Assembly (NCBI RefSeq): GCF_009930875.1
Contig: NZ_CP025249.1
Coordinates: 2,604,001-2,668,000 of the forward strand
Direction of reading: 5' to 3'
Length of the DNA stretch: 64,000 nucleotides
From: Actinomyces sp. 432
Lineage (GTDB): Bacteria > Actinomycetota > Actinomycetes > Actinomycetales > Actinomycetaceae
The position numbers and the translations under genes were made by a program. Below are positions 19,195-27,863 of the stretch, one piece after another. Below the pieces are notes generated by a model that saw nothing but the letters and a program-made list of their open reading frames with translations, did not search any database and was not told where the DNA came from. Numbering within the stretch: position 1 is the stretch's first letter; every line of letters begins with the position of its first letter.

Positions 19195-20151
19195 GTGGGC
19201 GAGGACGGCACGCGGGGCGACGTCGAGCTGCTGCTGCGGGTGGCGCGCATGTACTACGAGCAGCACCTCACCCAGGCCGACATCGCCCGCGAGATCGGCT
19301 ATTCGCGCCCCAGTGTCTCGCGCCTGCTAAACCGCGCCCGCGAGCAGGGCATCGTGCACATCACCATCTCCCACCCCTTGGAGCACATCCTCTCGGTGGA
19401 GAAGCGCCTGCGCGAGAGACTGCCGCTCAGGGCAGTCCGAGTCGCAGAGGTCAACGGGACCGACGTGATCGGTGCCGTCGGACAGGCCGCCGCCGAGCTG
19501 CTAATCGACTCGGTCGCAAACGGGCAGGTCGTCGCCGTCGGCAACGGGCGCTCCATCCAGGCCGCCGCCCAGCGCATCCCGCAGATCCCGCGAGTGGACT
19601 GCACCATAGTCCAACTGCTCGGCTCGATCCCCGGCGGCCTGCCCTCCTGGGGCCGGGATGCGCCGACCATCTGCACCCGCATCGCCAGCCAGCTGGGCGC
19701 GAAGGTGTCCCGCATGCCGGTGCCACTGATCGTCGACAATCCCTCACTGCTGCGGCCACTCATGCGCGAGGAGAAGGTGGCCACCACCCTGGCACTGGCA
19801 GCCCGTGCAGATGTGGCACTCGTCGGCGTGGCCGGGGTGGAGGCGAAGGGCGCGGGCAACATCCTGGCCGAGTACCTCACCCCGGACGTGCGCGAGGCCA
19901 TTCGTACGGGTGGAGCGGTGGGGCACATCCTTGACCACCATTACGACGCCGCCGGAAACCCCGTTCCCACTCCGCTGACACCGCGCACCCTGGCGCTACC
20001 GCTGGACGAGCTGCGGCGCATCCCGCTGGTCATTGGAGCGGCCGGCGGTGAGGACAAGGTGGAGGCGATCGTCGGCGCCATCCGGGGCGGCATCCTGAGC
20101 GCGTTGGCCACCGACTACCAGACCGCCCTGTCAATCCTCGACATGCTCTGA
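19195..20151 (+). CDS. SorC/DeoR-type sugar-binding transcriptional regulator
   Basis: The helix-turn-helix lies at residues 10-55 (ARMYYEQHLTQADIAREIGY, then SRPSVSRLLNRA). A SorC-type effector domain follows with GNGRSIQAAA, SWGRDAPTICTRIA and the C-terminal GGEDKVEAIVGAIRGGILSALATD typical of the family. At 318 residues it is normal in size. GTG at 19195 has no Shine-Dalgarno site but TAGGAT seven bases upstream, consistent with leaderless initiation. The target is unknown; the PTS/aldolase operon 3 kb further on, with TGAAC/GTTCA dyads in its promoter region, is a candidate. Confidence 0.92.
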   Translation: MGEDGTRGDVELLLRVARMYYEQHLTQADIAREIGYSRPSVSRLLNRAREQGIVHITISHPLEHILSVEKRLRERLPLRAVRVAEVNGTDVIGAVGQAAAELLIDSVANGQVVAVGNGRSIQAAAQRIPQIPRVDCTIVQLLGSIPGGLPSWGRDAPTICTRIASQLGAKVSRMPVPLIVDNPSLLRPLMREEKVATTLALAARADVALVGVAGVEAKGAGNILAEYLTPDVREAIRTGGAVGHILDHHYDAAGNPVPTPLTPRTLALPLDELRRIPLVIGAAGGEDKVEAIVGAIRGGILSALATDYQTALSILDML

Positions 20152-20235
20152 ACGGTGAAGTCTCCCCCGTTCAACCGGGTCGGTAAGGTCGCTCTTCGCG
20201 TTTGAGGGTGTGGTGGCGGGGTTGACGGGCCGGGG

Positions 20236-20363
20236 AAAGTGTCCAGATTCGGGACAAACGGTGTTCCGGCGCGCGATGCCACCTGCCAGAGCCGCATGGT
20301 TCCAACGACTCCGAGGACGCCTGTTTGCGCGGGCTGCGCGTTTGTCCCGAATCTGGACAGTTT
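20236..20363. repeat. Paired 25-nt inverted repeat between convergent genes (type B, copy 2)
   Basis: The left arm at 20236-20260 starts AAAGTGTCCAGATTCGGGAC. The right arm at 20339-20363 is its reverse complement with 24 of 25 matches. The loop is 78 nt. Each arm contains the smaller dyad TGTCC...GGACA. The layout, arm length and first ten arm bases equal those of the element at 2890-3029, while loop sequences are unrelated. It again separates genes pointing toward each other (SorC regulator and the AlbA_2 protein). Confidence 0.75.
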
Positions 20364-20905
20364 TGACCGTAGTACGCCGACCAGCCTGACCGCGACGACG
20401 CCCTACAGCACCTCAACCCTGACCGCAGGCACGCCTGCACCATCCGCCACCAACAGCCGCATCCAGCAAGGCAACCGAACCAACACCCCCACACCTTAAG
20501 AGCCCCGAAACCAGTCATGCCACGGGGCGATGGATGTCGCAGGCCGGTGGGATGATGGCGGGGCCTCCACGGCGCAACCCCGGATCAACGCAGAAGTCTC
20601 TGCCGGGGAGTGTGCACCGAGAGGAGGTGGGCTCTGGGCATGTCGAAGAACCGGAAGCGCTGACGTCACCGGGCCAAGGCGCAAACGGGGATGAAGAGTA
20701 AGCAAAAGGCCCAGATCTGGCGGACGGCCATTGAAACTGTTCCGCCGATGATCTGGGCCCTTGCGGCTCTGCTCAGCGTCCTACTAGGCCGCTGAGATCA
20801 ACATCCCGGATGTCTCCGGGGAGTCGGGCGGTTACCGCCGCTCGGCTCCCCACAATGGTCTCACAAGCCATCGGCGCCAGCCTTCTTCACCGGCCGCCGC
20901 CCCCG
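20364..20905. other. Intergenic stretch with a hairpin and a doubtful short reading frame
   Basis: No convincing protein gene. Imperfect hairpin arms lie at 20708-20724 and 20741-20759 (GGCCCAGATC pairs with GATCTGGGCC, GGCGGA with TCCGCC); this may end transcription from either side. On the plus strand GAGAGGAGG at 20619 precedes ATG at 20640, which opens MSKNRKR and then a TGA. The same frame continues from ATG at 20691 to 20795, encoding 34 residues with one hydrophobic segment (VPPMIWALAALLSVLLG). Whether this is a tiny membrane protein or chance reading through the hairpin cannot be told. Confidence 0.4.
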
Positions 20906-21856
20906 CTAATCCGTTTCCGCCTGCGGAACCGCGGCACGCTTGCGGTGGTAGAGCAGGTAGGCACCCACGCGGGCGCGCAGGCTCGGGCGCACTTCCTGCG
21001 GCCAGCGGCGGGCGACGTAGGAGACGGCGTCATCCACCTCCAGCCGCTGCGTGGAATTGCCCACGCGGACCCATAGTTCGGTACCGCCATTGCCCTTGGG
21101 GCCCTTGAGGTACACGGGCACGGGCGAGGGCGGCACCGTCACCCGGCATACCTCACCGGCCCCGTCCGCGGCCGCCGCGAAGTCCAGACGCGGCAGCGCC
21201 GCGGCGTTCGTCCCCAACCGCACTCGCCACAGGCTGCGCAGGAAGAGCTCGAAGCGGTCGGCGTCGGGTTGACGCAGGGTGGCGTAGTCCGGGTCCAGGC
21301 CGATCAGCCGCCCGTCGTCGTCGACGCCCAGCAGCAGGGTCCCGCCCCGGGAGTTGAGGAAGGCGGCCACGGTCTTGGCCACAACCGTCTCCATGGCGTC
21401 GTCGCGCTTGCCGGTGTGCATGTTGACTCGGGCGGAGGATTTCAGCTCCAGACGCTCCGACTCGCCCCGCCGGGCCACCTCGGCGATCGGGTCCAACGGC
21501 GGCTCGTGCTGGATGCGGGTTATGACCAGCGCGGTCAGTCCCACCACGATCACGGCGACGACGACGGCGGAGGCCAGCATCCGCGGCGCCCATAAGTAGT
21601 CCTCGTTGAACAGCCACGCGCCCCCGGCGAACCCGGCCCACAGCCCGATCAGAGCGGTGAGGGTGGCGGTGGATGTGGAGATACGTGCCCGCCGCCGCAC
21701 CAGGTGGGAGGCGAAACGGCCGGCCAGGTAGGCCACGAGCAGCGCCGCCGGCTGAATAAGGACGGCGAACAGTAGCACCGGGCTGCGCGGCGCCGGTGGG
21801 AGTGCGGTGGAGTTGAGCGGCAGGACGCTAAGCAGGCCTGTGAACGAGACGGGCAT
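20906..21856 (-). CDS. Membrane protein with cytoplasmic AlbA_2 (Schlafen-like) domain
   Basis: 316 residues. The N-terminal part has about three membrane segments (residues about 25-48, 62-82 and 92-113). A cytoplasmic domain of AlbA_2/divergent-AAA type follows: RGESERLELKSSARVN, the TVAAFLNSRGGTLLLGVDDDGRLIGLDPDY core, and ELWVRVGNSTQRL near the end. This domain is found in Schlafen-related proteins and many bacterial proteins of uncertain role. The ATG at 21856 has no clear ribosome site; TACGCT lies eight bases upstream. It is followed by no partner gene. Biochemical role unknown. Confidence 0.85.
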   Translation of the reverse strand: MPVSFTGLLSVLPLNSTALPPAPRSPVLLFAVLIQPAALLVAYLAGRFASHLVRRRARISTSTATLTALIGLWAGFAGGAWLFNEDYLWAPRMLASAVVVAVIVVGLTALVITRIQHEPPLDPIAEVARRGESERLELKSSARVNMHTGKRDDAMETVVAKTVAAFLNSRGGTLLLGVDDDGRLIGLDPDYATLRQPDADRFELFLRSLWRVRLGTNAAALPRLDFAAAADGAGEVCRVTVPPSPVPVYLKGPKGNGGTELWVRVGNSTQRLEVDDAVSYVARRWPQEVRPSLRARVGAYLLYHRKRAAVPQAETD

Positions 21857-21881
21857 GGTGCCCCAGCGTAGGGCAGTACGC

Positions 21882-22940
21882 TCAGCCGCAATCCCGCAGG
21901 TGCCGAGCCAGCAACGTCAGGTCGGCGGGACTCAACCGGTCCGCGGCGTTCAGGTGGTGCCAGAACGGGTACGGCAAGCCGGTTGCGCTGACCTGTTCCA
22001 GCCGCTCCATCTCCTCAGCAGTGAGCACCAAGTCGGCAGCACCGAGATTCTGCTGCAACTGCTGCTCATTGCGGGCCCCCACGATCACCGAGGTGACCGC
22101 CGGCTTGGCCAGAACGTAGGCAAGAGCCACCTGACTGGGTGCGACGCCGTGCCCGTCGGCGATCGCCACGAGTTCCTCGACGATGTCGTAGAGGACTTCG
22201 ACGTCATACACCGGCGGCTCGTCCCAGCCCTCCACGTGGCGGCTGCCGGCGGGCGCGTCGACTCCGCGGCGGTACTTGCCGGTCAGCAGCCCGCCTGCCA
22301 GCGGGCTCCACACCAGGATGCCTATGCCCTGGTCCACCGCGGCGGGTACGATCTCGTGCTCGATATCCCGGGTCTGTACGGAGTAGTGCACCTGGTTGCT
22401 GACGAACGGGGTCAGGCCGTGACGGTCGGCGGTCCACAGGGACTTCATCATGTGCCAGGCCGCATAGTTGGAGCAGCCGATGTAGCGCACCTTGCCCGCG
22501 TGCACCAGATCGTCCAGGGCGGTAAGCGTCTCCTCCAGGGGCGTGACCCCGTCCCACTCGTGCACCTGGTAGAGGTCGATGTGGTCAGTGCCCAGGCGGC
22601 GCAGGCTCGCCTCCACGCTGCGCATGATGTGGTGCCGGGAAAGGCCGGCGTCATTGGGGCCCTCCCCCATGGGCATCCGCACCTTGGTGGCGATCAGGAC
22701 GTCCTCGCGGTCCGCGCCGAGCGCCTTGCCGAGGATCTCCTCGGACAGTCCGGCGGAGTACATGTCGGCGGTGTCGAAGAGGTTCACTCCGGCGTCGCGT
22801 GCGATGTCGATTTGCCGACGCGCTCCGTCCACATCAATCTGACCCACCGTGCGCGCGAACCCGGTGCCGCCAAAACCCATGGTGCCCAGGGTGATGGTCG
22901 AGACCCGTAGGCCGCTTTTGCCAAGCTGTCTGTATTCCAT
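21882..22940 (-). CDS. Aldo/keto reductase
   Basis: NAD(P)H-dependent reductase with the TIM-barrel AKR pattern. It shows GKSGLRVSTITLGTMGFGG at the N-terminus, the catalytic Asp/Tyr region FDTADMYSAGLSEEILGKAL, the Lys in IATKVRM, HHIMRSVEASLRRLGTDHID, and the C-terminal nucleotide-binding VIVGARNEQQL. The start is taken as ATG at 22940 (MEYRQLGKSG); the 49 codons upstream are poor and overlap the dhaL end. No Shine-Dalgarno sequence is present, but TACCGT lies seven bases upstream, suggesting a leaderless message. It faces the same way as dhaL, 76 bp downstream of it. A role in reducing an aldehyde or ketose of the PTS pathway is possible, not shown. Confidence 0.93.
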   Translation of the reverse strand: MEYRQLGKSGLRVSTITLGTMGFGGTGFARTVGQIDVDGARRQIDIARDAGVNLFDTADMYSAGLSEEILGKALGADREDVLIATKVRMPMGEGPNDAGLSRHHIMRSVEASLRRLGTDHIDLYQVHEWDGVTPLEETLTALDDLVHAGKVRYIGCSNYAAWHMMKSLWTADRHGLTPFVSNQVHYSVQTRDIEHEIVPAAVDQGIGILVWSPLAGGLLTGKYRRGVDAPAGSRHVEGWDEPPVYDVEVLYDIVEELVAIADGHGVAPSQVALAYVLAKPAVTSVIVGARNEQQLQQNLGAADLVLTAEEMERLEQVSATGLPYPFWHHLNAADRLSPADLTLLARHLRDCG

Positions 22941-23016
22941 GACACATACGGTACGACTCGATCTGCGGGGGCGGAAGGGGCTCTCGGCACCTCCCACCCC
23001 CGCGGATCCGCGACCC

Positions 23017-23649
23017 TCAGGCCGCCCAGGCGGCCAGCCCCTCGAAGATGAGGCGGCCGACGACGGAGCCGCCGTCGAGCACCCCAATGCTGCGAGAGGC
23101 GGAGTATGCGGCGCGTCCGTGCACGGCCTCCATCTCCCGGGTGGACTCCGATCCCTGGGCGGCCGCCTCGGCGGCGCGCCGCAGCAGCTCGCTCAAAGCG
23201 GTCTCACCTCCGGCGACGGCGCCCTCGGTGAGCGCCGTCGTCCCGGGCACGAGCGCGTCCAGGATGGTCTTCTCCCCCGGCTTGGACTCGGCCTTGTCCA
23301 TGATGGCCTCCACGCCCGCCTGCAGGGCCTGCGCGGCAGTGACGACGTCGGCCTCGGTCTTGCCGCGCAGCGCTCGTGCCATACCCATCATCCCGAAGCT
23401 GAGGATGGTTCCCAGTGACGACGGCGCCGCGCCGTTGAAGGCCTTGGCCGCCCCGCGCAGGAGCTGCCCGAGGTCGGTCTGCTCCTGGGCGGCCAGGTAC
23501 TCGGCCAGTGCCCGGAAGCCGTCGTCCATGGAGATGCCCAGGTCTCCGTCCCCACTGACCTGGTCCAGGGATACCAGGTAGTTCCGGTTGGCGGTCATCA
23601 GGGCGCTGATTTCACCGGCGATTGCCGCAAGTGACTCACGGTTCAGCAT
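23017..23649 (-). CDS. dhaL: Dihydroxyacetone-kinase-type nucleotide-binding subunit (DhaL family)
   Basis: Phosphotransfer subunit that works with DhaK. The Mg/ADP site is visible as SGDGDLGISMDDGF (Asp triad). The helical barrel ends with GRAAYSASRSIGVLDGGSVVG. ATG at 23649 follows GTGAGG and lies 7 bp after the dhaK stop; the upstream in-frame codon at 23670 would overlap dhaK. The 210 residues are standard. No DhaM phosphocarrier is seen nearby, so whether the phosphate comes from ATP or from PEP via PTS is open. Confidence 0.92.
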   Translation of the reverse strand: MLNRESLAAIAGEISALMTANRNYLVSLDQVSGDGDLGISMDDGFRALAEYLAAQEQTDLGQLLRGAAKAFNGAAPSSLGTILSFGMMGMARALRGKTEADVVTAAQALQAGVEAIMDKAESKPGEKTILDALVPGTTALTEGAVAGGETALSELLRRAAEAAAQGSESTREMEAVHGRAAYSASRSIGVLDGGSVVGRLIFEGLAAWAA

Positions 23650-23656
23650 GTGGGCC

Positions 23657-24664
23657 TCACTTGTTCGCATTGGTGTAGAAGGGCGTGGTGGCCGGGGCGC
23701 GCAGCAGTTCCTTCAGCTCGGCGTCGAGCTTGAACACGGACACTGACAGCCCCGCCATCTCCATGGAGGTGGCGAACTCGCCCACATGGGGCATGACTAC
23801 CGTGACTCCGCGTTCGGCCAGCAGGGCGTGCACGGAGCGGTACACGATTAGTTGTTCCTCCAGCGGTGTGCCACCCAGGCCATTGATCATCACCGAGACC
23901 TCGTCCCCGGCGGCCAGCGGCAGGTCCGCCTCGATGGTCTCCAGGATGAGGCGGGCGATCTCCTCGGCGGTCATCATGGGGCGCACCTCGATGCCGGCCT
24001 CCCCGTGGATGCCCATGCCGATCTCGATCTGCCCCTCCTGGATGGTGAAGGTCGGCTCACCGACCTTGGGGACAATGCACGGGGACAGTGCCACCCCCAT
24101 GGTGCGGATGTTGTCCAGGGCGCGGGCGGTGACGGCGGTGACCTCGTCGAGTGTCATCATCTTCTCGGCGGCGGCCCCGGCGATCTTGAACGCGTAGACC
24201 AGCCCGGCCACGCCCCGCCGCTTGTCGGCGCGCTCCTTCGGAGAGCTGGCGACGTCGTCGCGGCCGAGCAGCTGCCGGGTCTCGATATCGTCGAACTCGA
24301 CGTCCTCGCAGGCCATGCGGAAGTTGAAGACGTCGCCGTTGTAGTTGCCGTACAGGCACAGGACGCCGGCGCCGCGGTCGCAGGCGCGGATCATGTCGGC
24401 CATCTTCTCGGCGGCCGGTGAGGCGAAGACCTCCCCGACGGCGCATCCGTCAAGCATGCCCTGCCCGACGTAGCCGAGGAACAGGGGCAGGTGCCCGCTG
24501 CCGCCGGCGGTGACGACGCCGACCTTGCCCTCCGGCGCCGGGTAGCGTGAGACGAGCACCCGGAAGTCGCCGTCGAGCAGGGCGACACGGTCGCCGTAGG
24601 CCGCTTCGATGCCCTCCATGGTGTCGCGGACGAAGCTGTCCGCGCTGTTGAGTATCTTCTTCAT
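23657..24664 (-). CDS. dhaK: Divergent dihydroxyacetone-kinase substrate subunit (DhaK family)
   Basis: Substrate-binding subunit of a ketose kinase. The His that forms the hemiaminal with the substrate is present (GMGIHGEAGIE, His220). The N-terminal GGSGHLPLFLGYVG keeps the GSGH motif but lacks the EPAH that follows it in true dihydroxyacetone kinases, and NYNGD replaces the usual NYTGD. These changes suggest a substrate other than plain dihydroxyacetone, such as a tetrulose or a phosphorylated ketose (inference from known DhaK-like tetrulose kinases). ATG at 24664 has GGGAGG six bases upstream. It lies 29 bp after the aldolase gene, in the same operon. Confidence 0.9.
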   Translation of the reverse strand: MKKILNSADSFVRDTMEGIEAAYGDRVALLDGDFRVLVSRYPAPEGKVGVVTAGGSGHLPLFLGYVGQGMLDGCAVGEVFASPAAEKMADMIRACDRGAGVLCLYGNYNGDVFNFRMACEDVEFDDIETRQLLGRDDVASSPKERADKRRGVAGLVYAFKIAGAAAEKMMTLDEVTAVTARALDNIRTMGVALSPCIVPKVGEPTFTIQEGQIEIGMGIHGEAGIEVRPMMTAEEIARLILETIEADLPLAAGDEVSVMINGLGGTPLEEQLIVYRSVHALLAERGVTVVMPHVGEFATSMEMAGLSVSVFKLDAELKELLRAPATTPFYTNANK

Positions 24665-24693
24665 GCTTGCCTCCCAGAGTTCTACGTGCCGTC

Positions 24694-25365
24694 TCAGTGC
24701 TGGTTGGGGAAGGTGATCTCCGCCGGATACGCCCACTTCTGGAGCTCCTCGGTGGCGAAGGACTCGGGCTCGACGCCGCCGTTGGCCGTGAGCGCCTGGT
24801 GGTAGAGCTGGGCGAGCTCCTCGATGTAGGCGGCCTTGAGGTAGGCCTCGTACAGGTTGCGGGAGTCGACGGCGACGGCGCCGTGCTTCTCCAGCAGCAC
24901 GCAGTCGGCCTCGCGCACGGCCTGACGCACCGAGGCGGCCAGCTCGGGGGTGCCGGGGCGGCCGTACGGGGCCACGGGAATGCGCGCCCGGCTCAGCCCC
25001 AGGTTGGCGACCTCGTAGACGATGGCGGGGATCGGCTTGTTCAGCAGCGCGAAGGAGGTGGCGTAGGCCGAGTGGGTGTGCACGATGGCCACCAGCTCGG
25101 GACGCTCCTTGTAGATCTCCAGGTGCATGAGCACCTCGCTGGTGGGTCGCAGGCCGGATTCGTTCTCGACGACGTGGGCGTCGAGGTCCATGACCACCAC
25201 GTCGCGCGGGGTCAAAAGGTCACGGTCCAGGGAAGTGGGCGAGGCGACCAGCAGGCCGGTTTCGGCGTCGCGGATGGAGAAGTTGCCGGACTTGTGCTTG
25301 CACAGCCCGTCGTGTTGCGCCCGCTTGGCGATCTCGCACAGTTCCTTCTTCAGGGTTTCAAGCAT
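24694..25365 (-). CDS. Class II aldolase/epimerase family protein (FucA/AraD-like)
   Basis: Zinc-dependent cytoplasmic enzyme of the L-fuculose-phosphate aldolase / L-ribulose-phosphate 4-epimerase family. Seen: KSGNFSIRDAETGLLVASPTS substrate loop (about residues 25-45), the metal motif HTHSAYAT, and LLEKHGAVAVD with the third His. The Glu for aldol cleavage cannot be assigned by eye. At 223 residues it is of normal length. It sits between the PTS IIC gene (92 bp upstream) and dhaK, so it probably cleaves or epimerises the phosphorylated product of the transporter. The precise reaction is unknown. Confidence 0.9.
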   Translation of the reverse strand: MLETLKKELCEIAKRAQHDGLCKHKSGNFSIRDAETGLLVASPTSLDRDLLTPRDVVVMDLDAHVVENESGLRPTSEVLMHLEIYKERPELVAIVHTHSAYATSFALLNKPIPAIVYEVANLGLSRARIPVAPYGRPGTPELAASVRQAVREADCVLLEKHGAVAVDSRNLYEAYLKAAYIEELAQLYHQALTANGGVEPESFATEELQKWAYPAEITFPNQH

Positions 25366-25456
25366 GAGTGTTCTACTTTCTGGTTTCGATGGATTCTCGG
25401 GTGTTGATCAGGGCCGCGGCGGCGGTGGGTCACCGCCGTCGCCTGGGTCAGTCACC

Positions 25457-26833
25457 TCAGACGGTGACTCCGGCCTCGACGGCGGCCGCGCGCGCCTCGT
25501 TGCGCTCCTTGATCAGGCTGCGCGAGTACGCCGCGAAGCAGACCAGCCAGGCCACGAAGATGACCAGCGGGATGAAGTTCCCGTCGAGGACTTGCATGAG
25601 GTGGGACAGCGCGTAGGTGAAGATGGGCGCGTCGATGGAGGAGTTGGAGATCATCTGCCCGGCGGACAGCTCCACCGCCCTGGTGGAGTTGGCCAACTCG
25701 GTCATGAACGGGGCGAAGGCGGTGCCCACCCACAGGAACACGGGCGCGAAGATCGTGCACTGGATGAGCATCCGGATGATGTTGCCCTTGCTGGCGAAGT
25801 AGGCCGCCACCGCGATGCAGATGTTGATGATGCCCGCAAAGGGGAGAATGCCGTTGCCGGGCAGGAAGAAGGCGTAGGCGAGGGTCACCGGGATGGTCCA
25901 GATCACGGCGATCCAGATCTCATTGGCGCCGCCGAGGAAGGGCCAGTCAAGCCCGACGAACAGCTGCCGGTCGTTGAAGCGCTTGCGCATGTACTCGGAG
26001 ATGGCGTTCGAGATCGGCTCGAGCGCCTGCATGAAGTACTTGGAGATGACCGGAAACAGGGTCAGCGCCGTCGCGGCCTGAATGCCGAGCGTCAAAATGG
26101 CGGCGACGTCAAACCGGGCGAGGACGCCGAACAGGATGCCGAGGATGAAGCCCAGCACGTGGTTCTCGGCGAAGATGCCGAGCTTGTCGCGCAGGTCGGC
26201 GGCGTTGAACGAGCGGTCGAGCCCGGGGATCTTGCGCAGCAGCCAGTCGATCGGGTACATGGGGGCGGCCAGGAACACCATGCGGTGAGTGATCGTCACG
26301 CCCGGAATGCCGGTCATGGTTTCCACCCGGTGCTGGTGGAAGTCCGCGGTCTTCAGCTCGAAGACCACCTGAATGGCCGCGATGACAAATGCCAGCCACA
26401 CCATTCCGGTTATGTAGTACACGGCGACGGCGGTGAAGATCTTGCCCCACACGTTCCACAGGTCCGCGTTGAAGGTCTCGGTCTGCTTCAGCAGGATCAG
26501 CACGATGTTGATGCCGATCACCAGTGGGAACATCAGGAAGGCGTAGGGCCACGACCAGGAGATCGTGGACATCGTCGTCCACCCGCCGTCGGTGATGGGC
26601 AGGTCCACGCCGATGGTGTCCGACATGGCCTGAGCGGCCGGCGTGATCGCCTCGGTCATGTAGCTGATGAGCATGGTCATGCCGGAGAAGGCCACGCCCA
26701 GGGTGATGCCCGCGGAGATGGCGTCCTTCACCTTCATCCGGACGATCAGACCGGCGATGATGATGATTATGGGGACGAAGATGGCGGCCCCGAGCGAGAG
26801 CAGGAAGTTGACGGAGTCCTGAAGGATTTGCAT
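25457..26833 (-). CDS. PTS transporter subunit IIC, galactitol (Gat) type
   Basis: Membrane channel of a phosphoenolpyruvate-dependent sugar or polyol importer. The 458 residues carry about ten hydrophobic stretches. Family features include the N-terminal SLGAAIFVPIIIIIAGLIVRMK, ITHRMVFLAAPMYPIDWLLRKIPG and the GLDWPFLGGANEIWIAV region. ATG at 26833 lies 1 bp before the stop of the IIB gene, so the two are translationally coupled. The galactitol class also moves arabitol, ribitol and other substrates, so the name does not fix the sugar. Confidence 0.92.
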   Translation of the reverse strand: MQILQDSVNFLLSLGAAIFVPIIIIIAGLIVRMKVKDAISAGITLGVAFSGMTMLISYMTEAITPAAQAMSDTIGVDLPITDGGWTTMSTISWSWPYAFLMFPLVIGINIVLILLKQTETFNADLWNVWGKIFTAVAVYYITGMVWLAFVIAAIQVVFELKTADFHQHRVETMTGIPGVTITHRMVFLAAPMYPIDWLLRKIPGLDRSFNAADLRDKLGIFAENHVLGFILGILFGVLARFDVAAILTLGIQAATALTLFPVISKYFMQALEPISNAISEYMRKRFNDRQLFVGLDWPFLGGANEIWIAVIWTIPVTLAYAFFLPGNGILPFAGIINICIAVAAYFASKGNIIRMLIQCTIFAPVFLWVGTAFAPFMTELANSTRAVELSAGQMISNSSIDAPIFTYALSHLMQVLDGNFIPLVIFVAWLVCFAAYSRSLIKERNEARAAAVEAGVTV

Positions 26834-26834
26834 G

Positions 26835-27128
26835 TCAGTTGCTCCCGGAGGACTTAATGGCCTCGATCAGCTTGGCCAGCTCCTGGTCCTGCCCCATGCC
26901 GGTCAGGAACGCGATCCCGTTAATGACGGGGACGGAGCGGGGCTTGTTCTCCCGCACGATGGTGATGTAGGCGGCGGCGTCGGCCAGGTGGCGGTCGACG
27001 GACTTCAGGTCGACGGCCTGGACGTCGGCGTCGACCTTCGCCTCCTTCAGTAGGCGGCTGACCTTGCTGGCAACCGTCTGGGATGTGGCGACGCCGCTGC
27101 CGCAGGCGACTACTACTTTTGCGGTCAT
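26835..27128 (-). CDS. PTS subunit IIB, galactitol type
   Basis: Cytoplasmic phosphocarrier that receives phosphate from IIA and passes it to the incoming substrate. The 97-residue protein has the phosphorylated cysteine in the N-terminal loop VVACGSGVATS (Cys9). ATG at 27128 follows AAGGAGAACCC. It lies between IIA (50 bp upstream) and IIC (1 bp downstream). Confidence 0.93.
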   Translation of the reverse strand: MTAKVVVACGSGVATSQTVASKVSRLLKEAKVDADVQAVDLKSVDRHLADAAAYITIVRENKPRSVPVINGIAFLTGMGQDQELAKLIEAIKSSGSN

Positions 27129-27178
27129 GGTGGGTTCTCCTTGTGAGTGGGTGGGTGCGGGGTGTGGGTGTTTCCGGC

Positions 27179-27652
27179 TCAGGCGGCCTCGATGCCGGAC
27201 ATGCCGGAAAGCACCCGGTAGTACTCGTCCGGGGTCTGCGCCGCGCTCAGCTGCTCCATGAAGGCCGGGTCCTGGAAGGCCTGCAGCATGATTTGCAGTA
27301 CCTCCACGTGGCGGTCCTCCTGCACGAAGCCGAGGACGAAGATGAAGCGAACCGGGTGGACGACGTCGTCGTTGCCCATCTCCCGCCAGTCAATCGGCCT
27401 GGCCAGGCGCACCGAGGCGATGAAGGGCTTGACGATGTGTTCGACGTCGGAGTGGGGGATGGCAACCGCCTCCGGCATGGTTGGGAGCGCGGTCGGGTAC
27501 TTGCGCTCGCGTTCCACCAGCGCCTCATGGAAGGTTTCCCGAATGTAGCCCGCGCGCAGGAGCTCCGCCGAGATCCGTTCGAAGAACTCCTGCTGGTCAT
27601 TCACCTCCCAGTCGAGGCGGATCAGGTCGGGCTTGAGCAGATCCAGCTGCAT
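27179..27652 (-). CDS. PTS subunit IIA, mannitol/fructose fold (Gat type)
   Basis: Phosphocarrier that takes phosphate from HPr. The active His lies in EAVAIPHSDVEHI. Two starts are possible: ATG at 27661 directly abuts the AAGGAG ribosome site, whereas ATG at 27652 (MQLDLLKPDLI) has it nine bases upstream and gives 157 residues, the usual size. The second is chosen. It is the first gene of the operon IIA-IIB-IIC-aldolase-dhaK-dhaL. Confidence 0.92.
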   Translation of the reverse strand: MQLDLLKPDLIRLDWEVNDQQEFFERISAELLRAGYIRETFHEALVERERKYPTALPTMPEAVAIPHSDVEHIVKPFIASVRLARPIDWREMGNDDVVHPVRFIFVLGFVQEDRHVEVLQIMLQAFQDPAFMEQLSAAQTPDEYYRVLSGMSGIEAA

Positions 27653-27689
27653 CGCTGCCATCTCCTTGCGTCTCGTCTTCGAGTACCAG

Positions 27690-27709
27690 GGTCCGGACGA
27701 GGTCCGGAC
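27690..27709. promoter_or_regulatory. Directly repeated GGTCCGGAC before the PTS operon
   Basis: GGTCCGGAC occurs at 27690-27698 and again at 27701-27709, 11 bp apart; each contains the palindrome TCCGGA. The pair lies about 40 bp upstream of the IIA start, where an operator or the 5' leader is expected. The bound protein is unknown. Confidence 0.35.
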
Positions 27710-27863
27710 ACCTCGGGAAACTAGCGGCAAGTGCCCGCAGAAAACACCCCTTCGGCGAGCATATGTTCACCAATGGGCTATCAGATCTGCGCGCCCAGTC
27801 GGCGATATGGCGCCAACTACCAGGCGATTTCCCGGTCGCACCGGCGCGCATTCACATCCGTCT

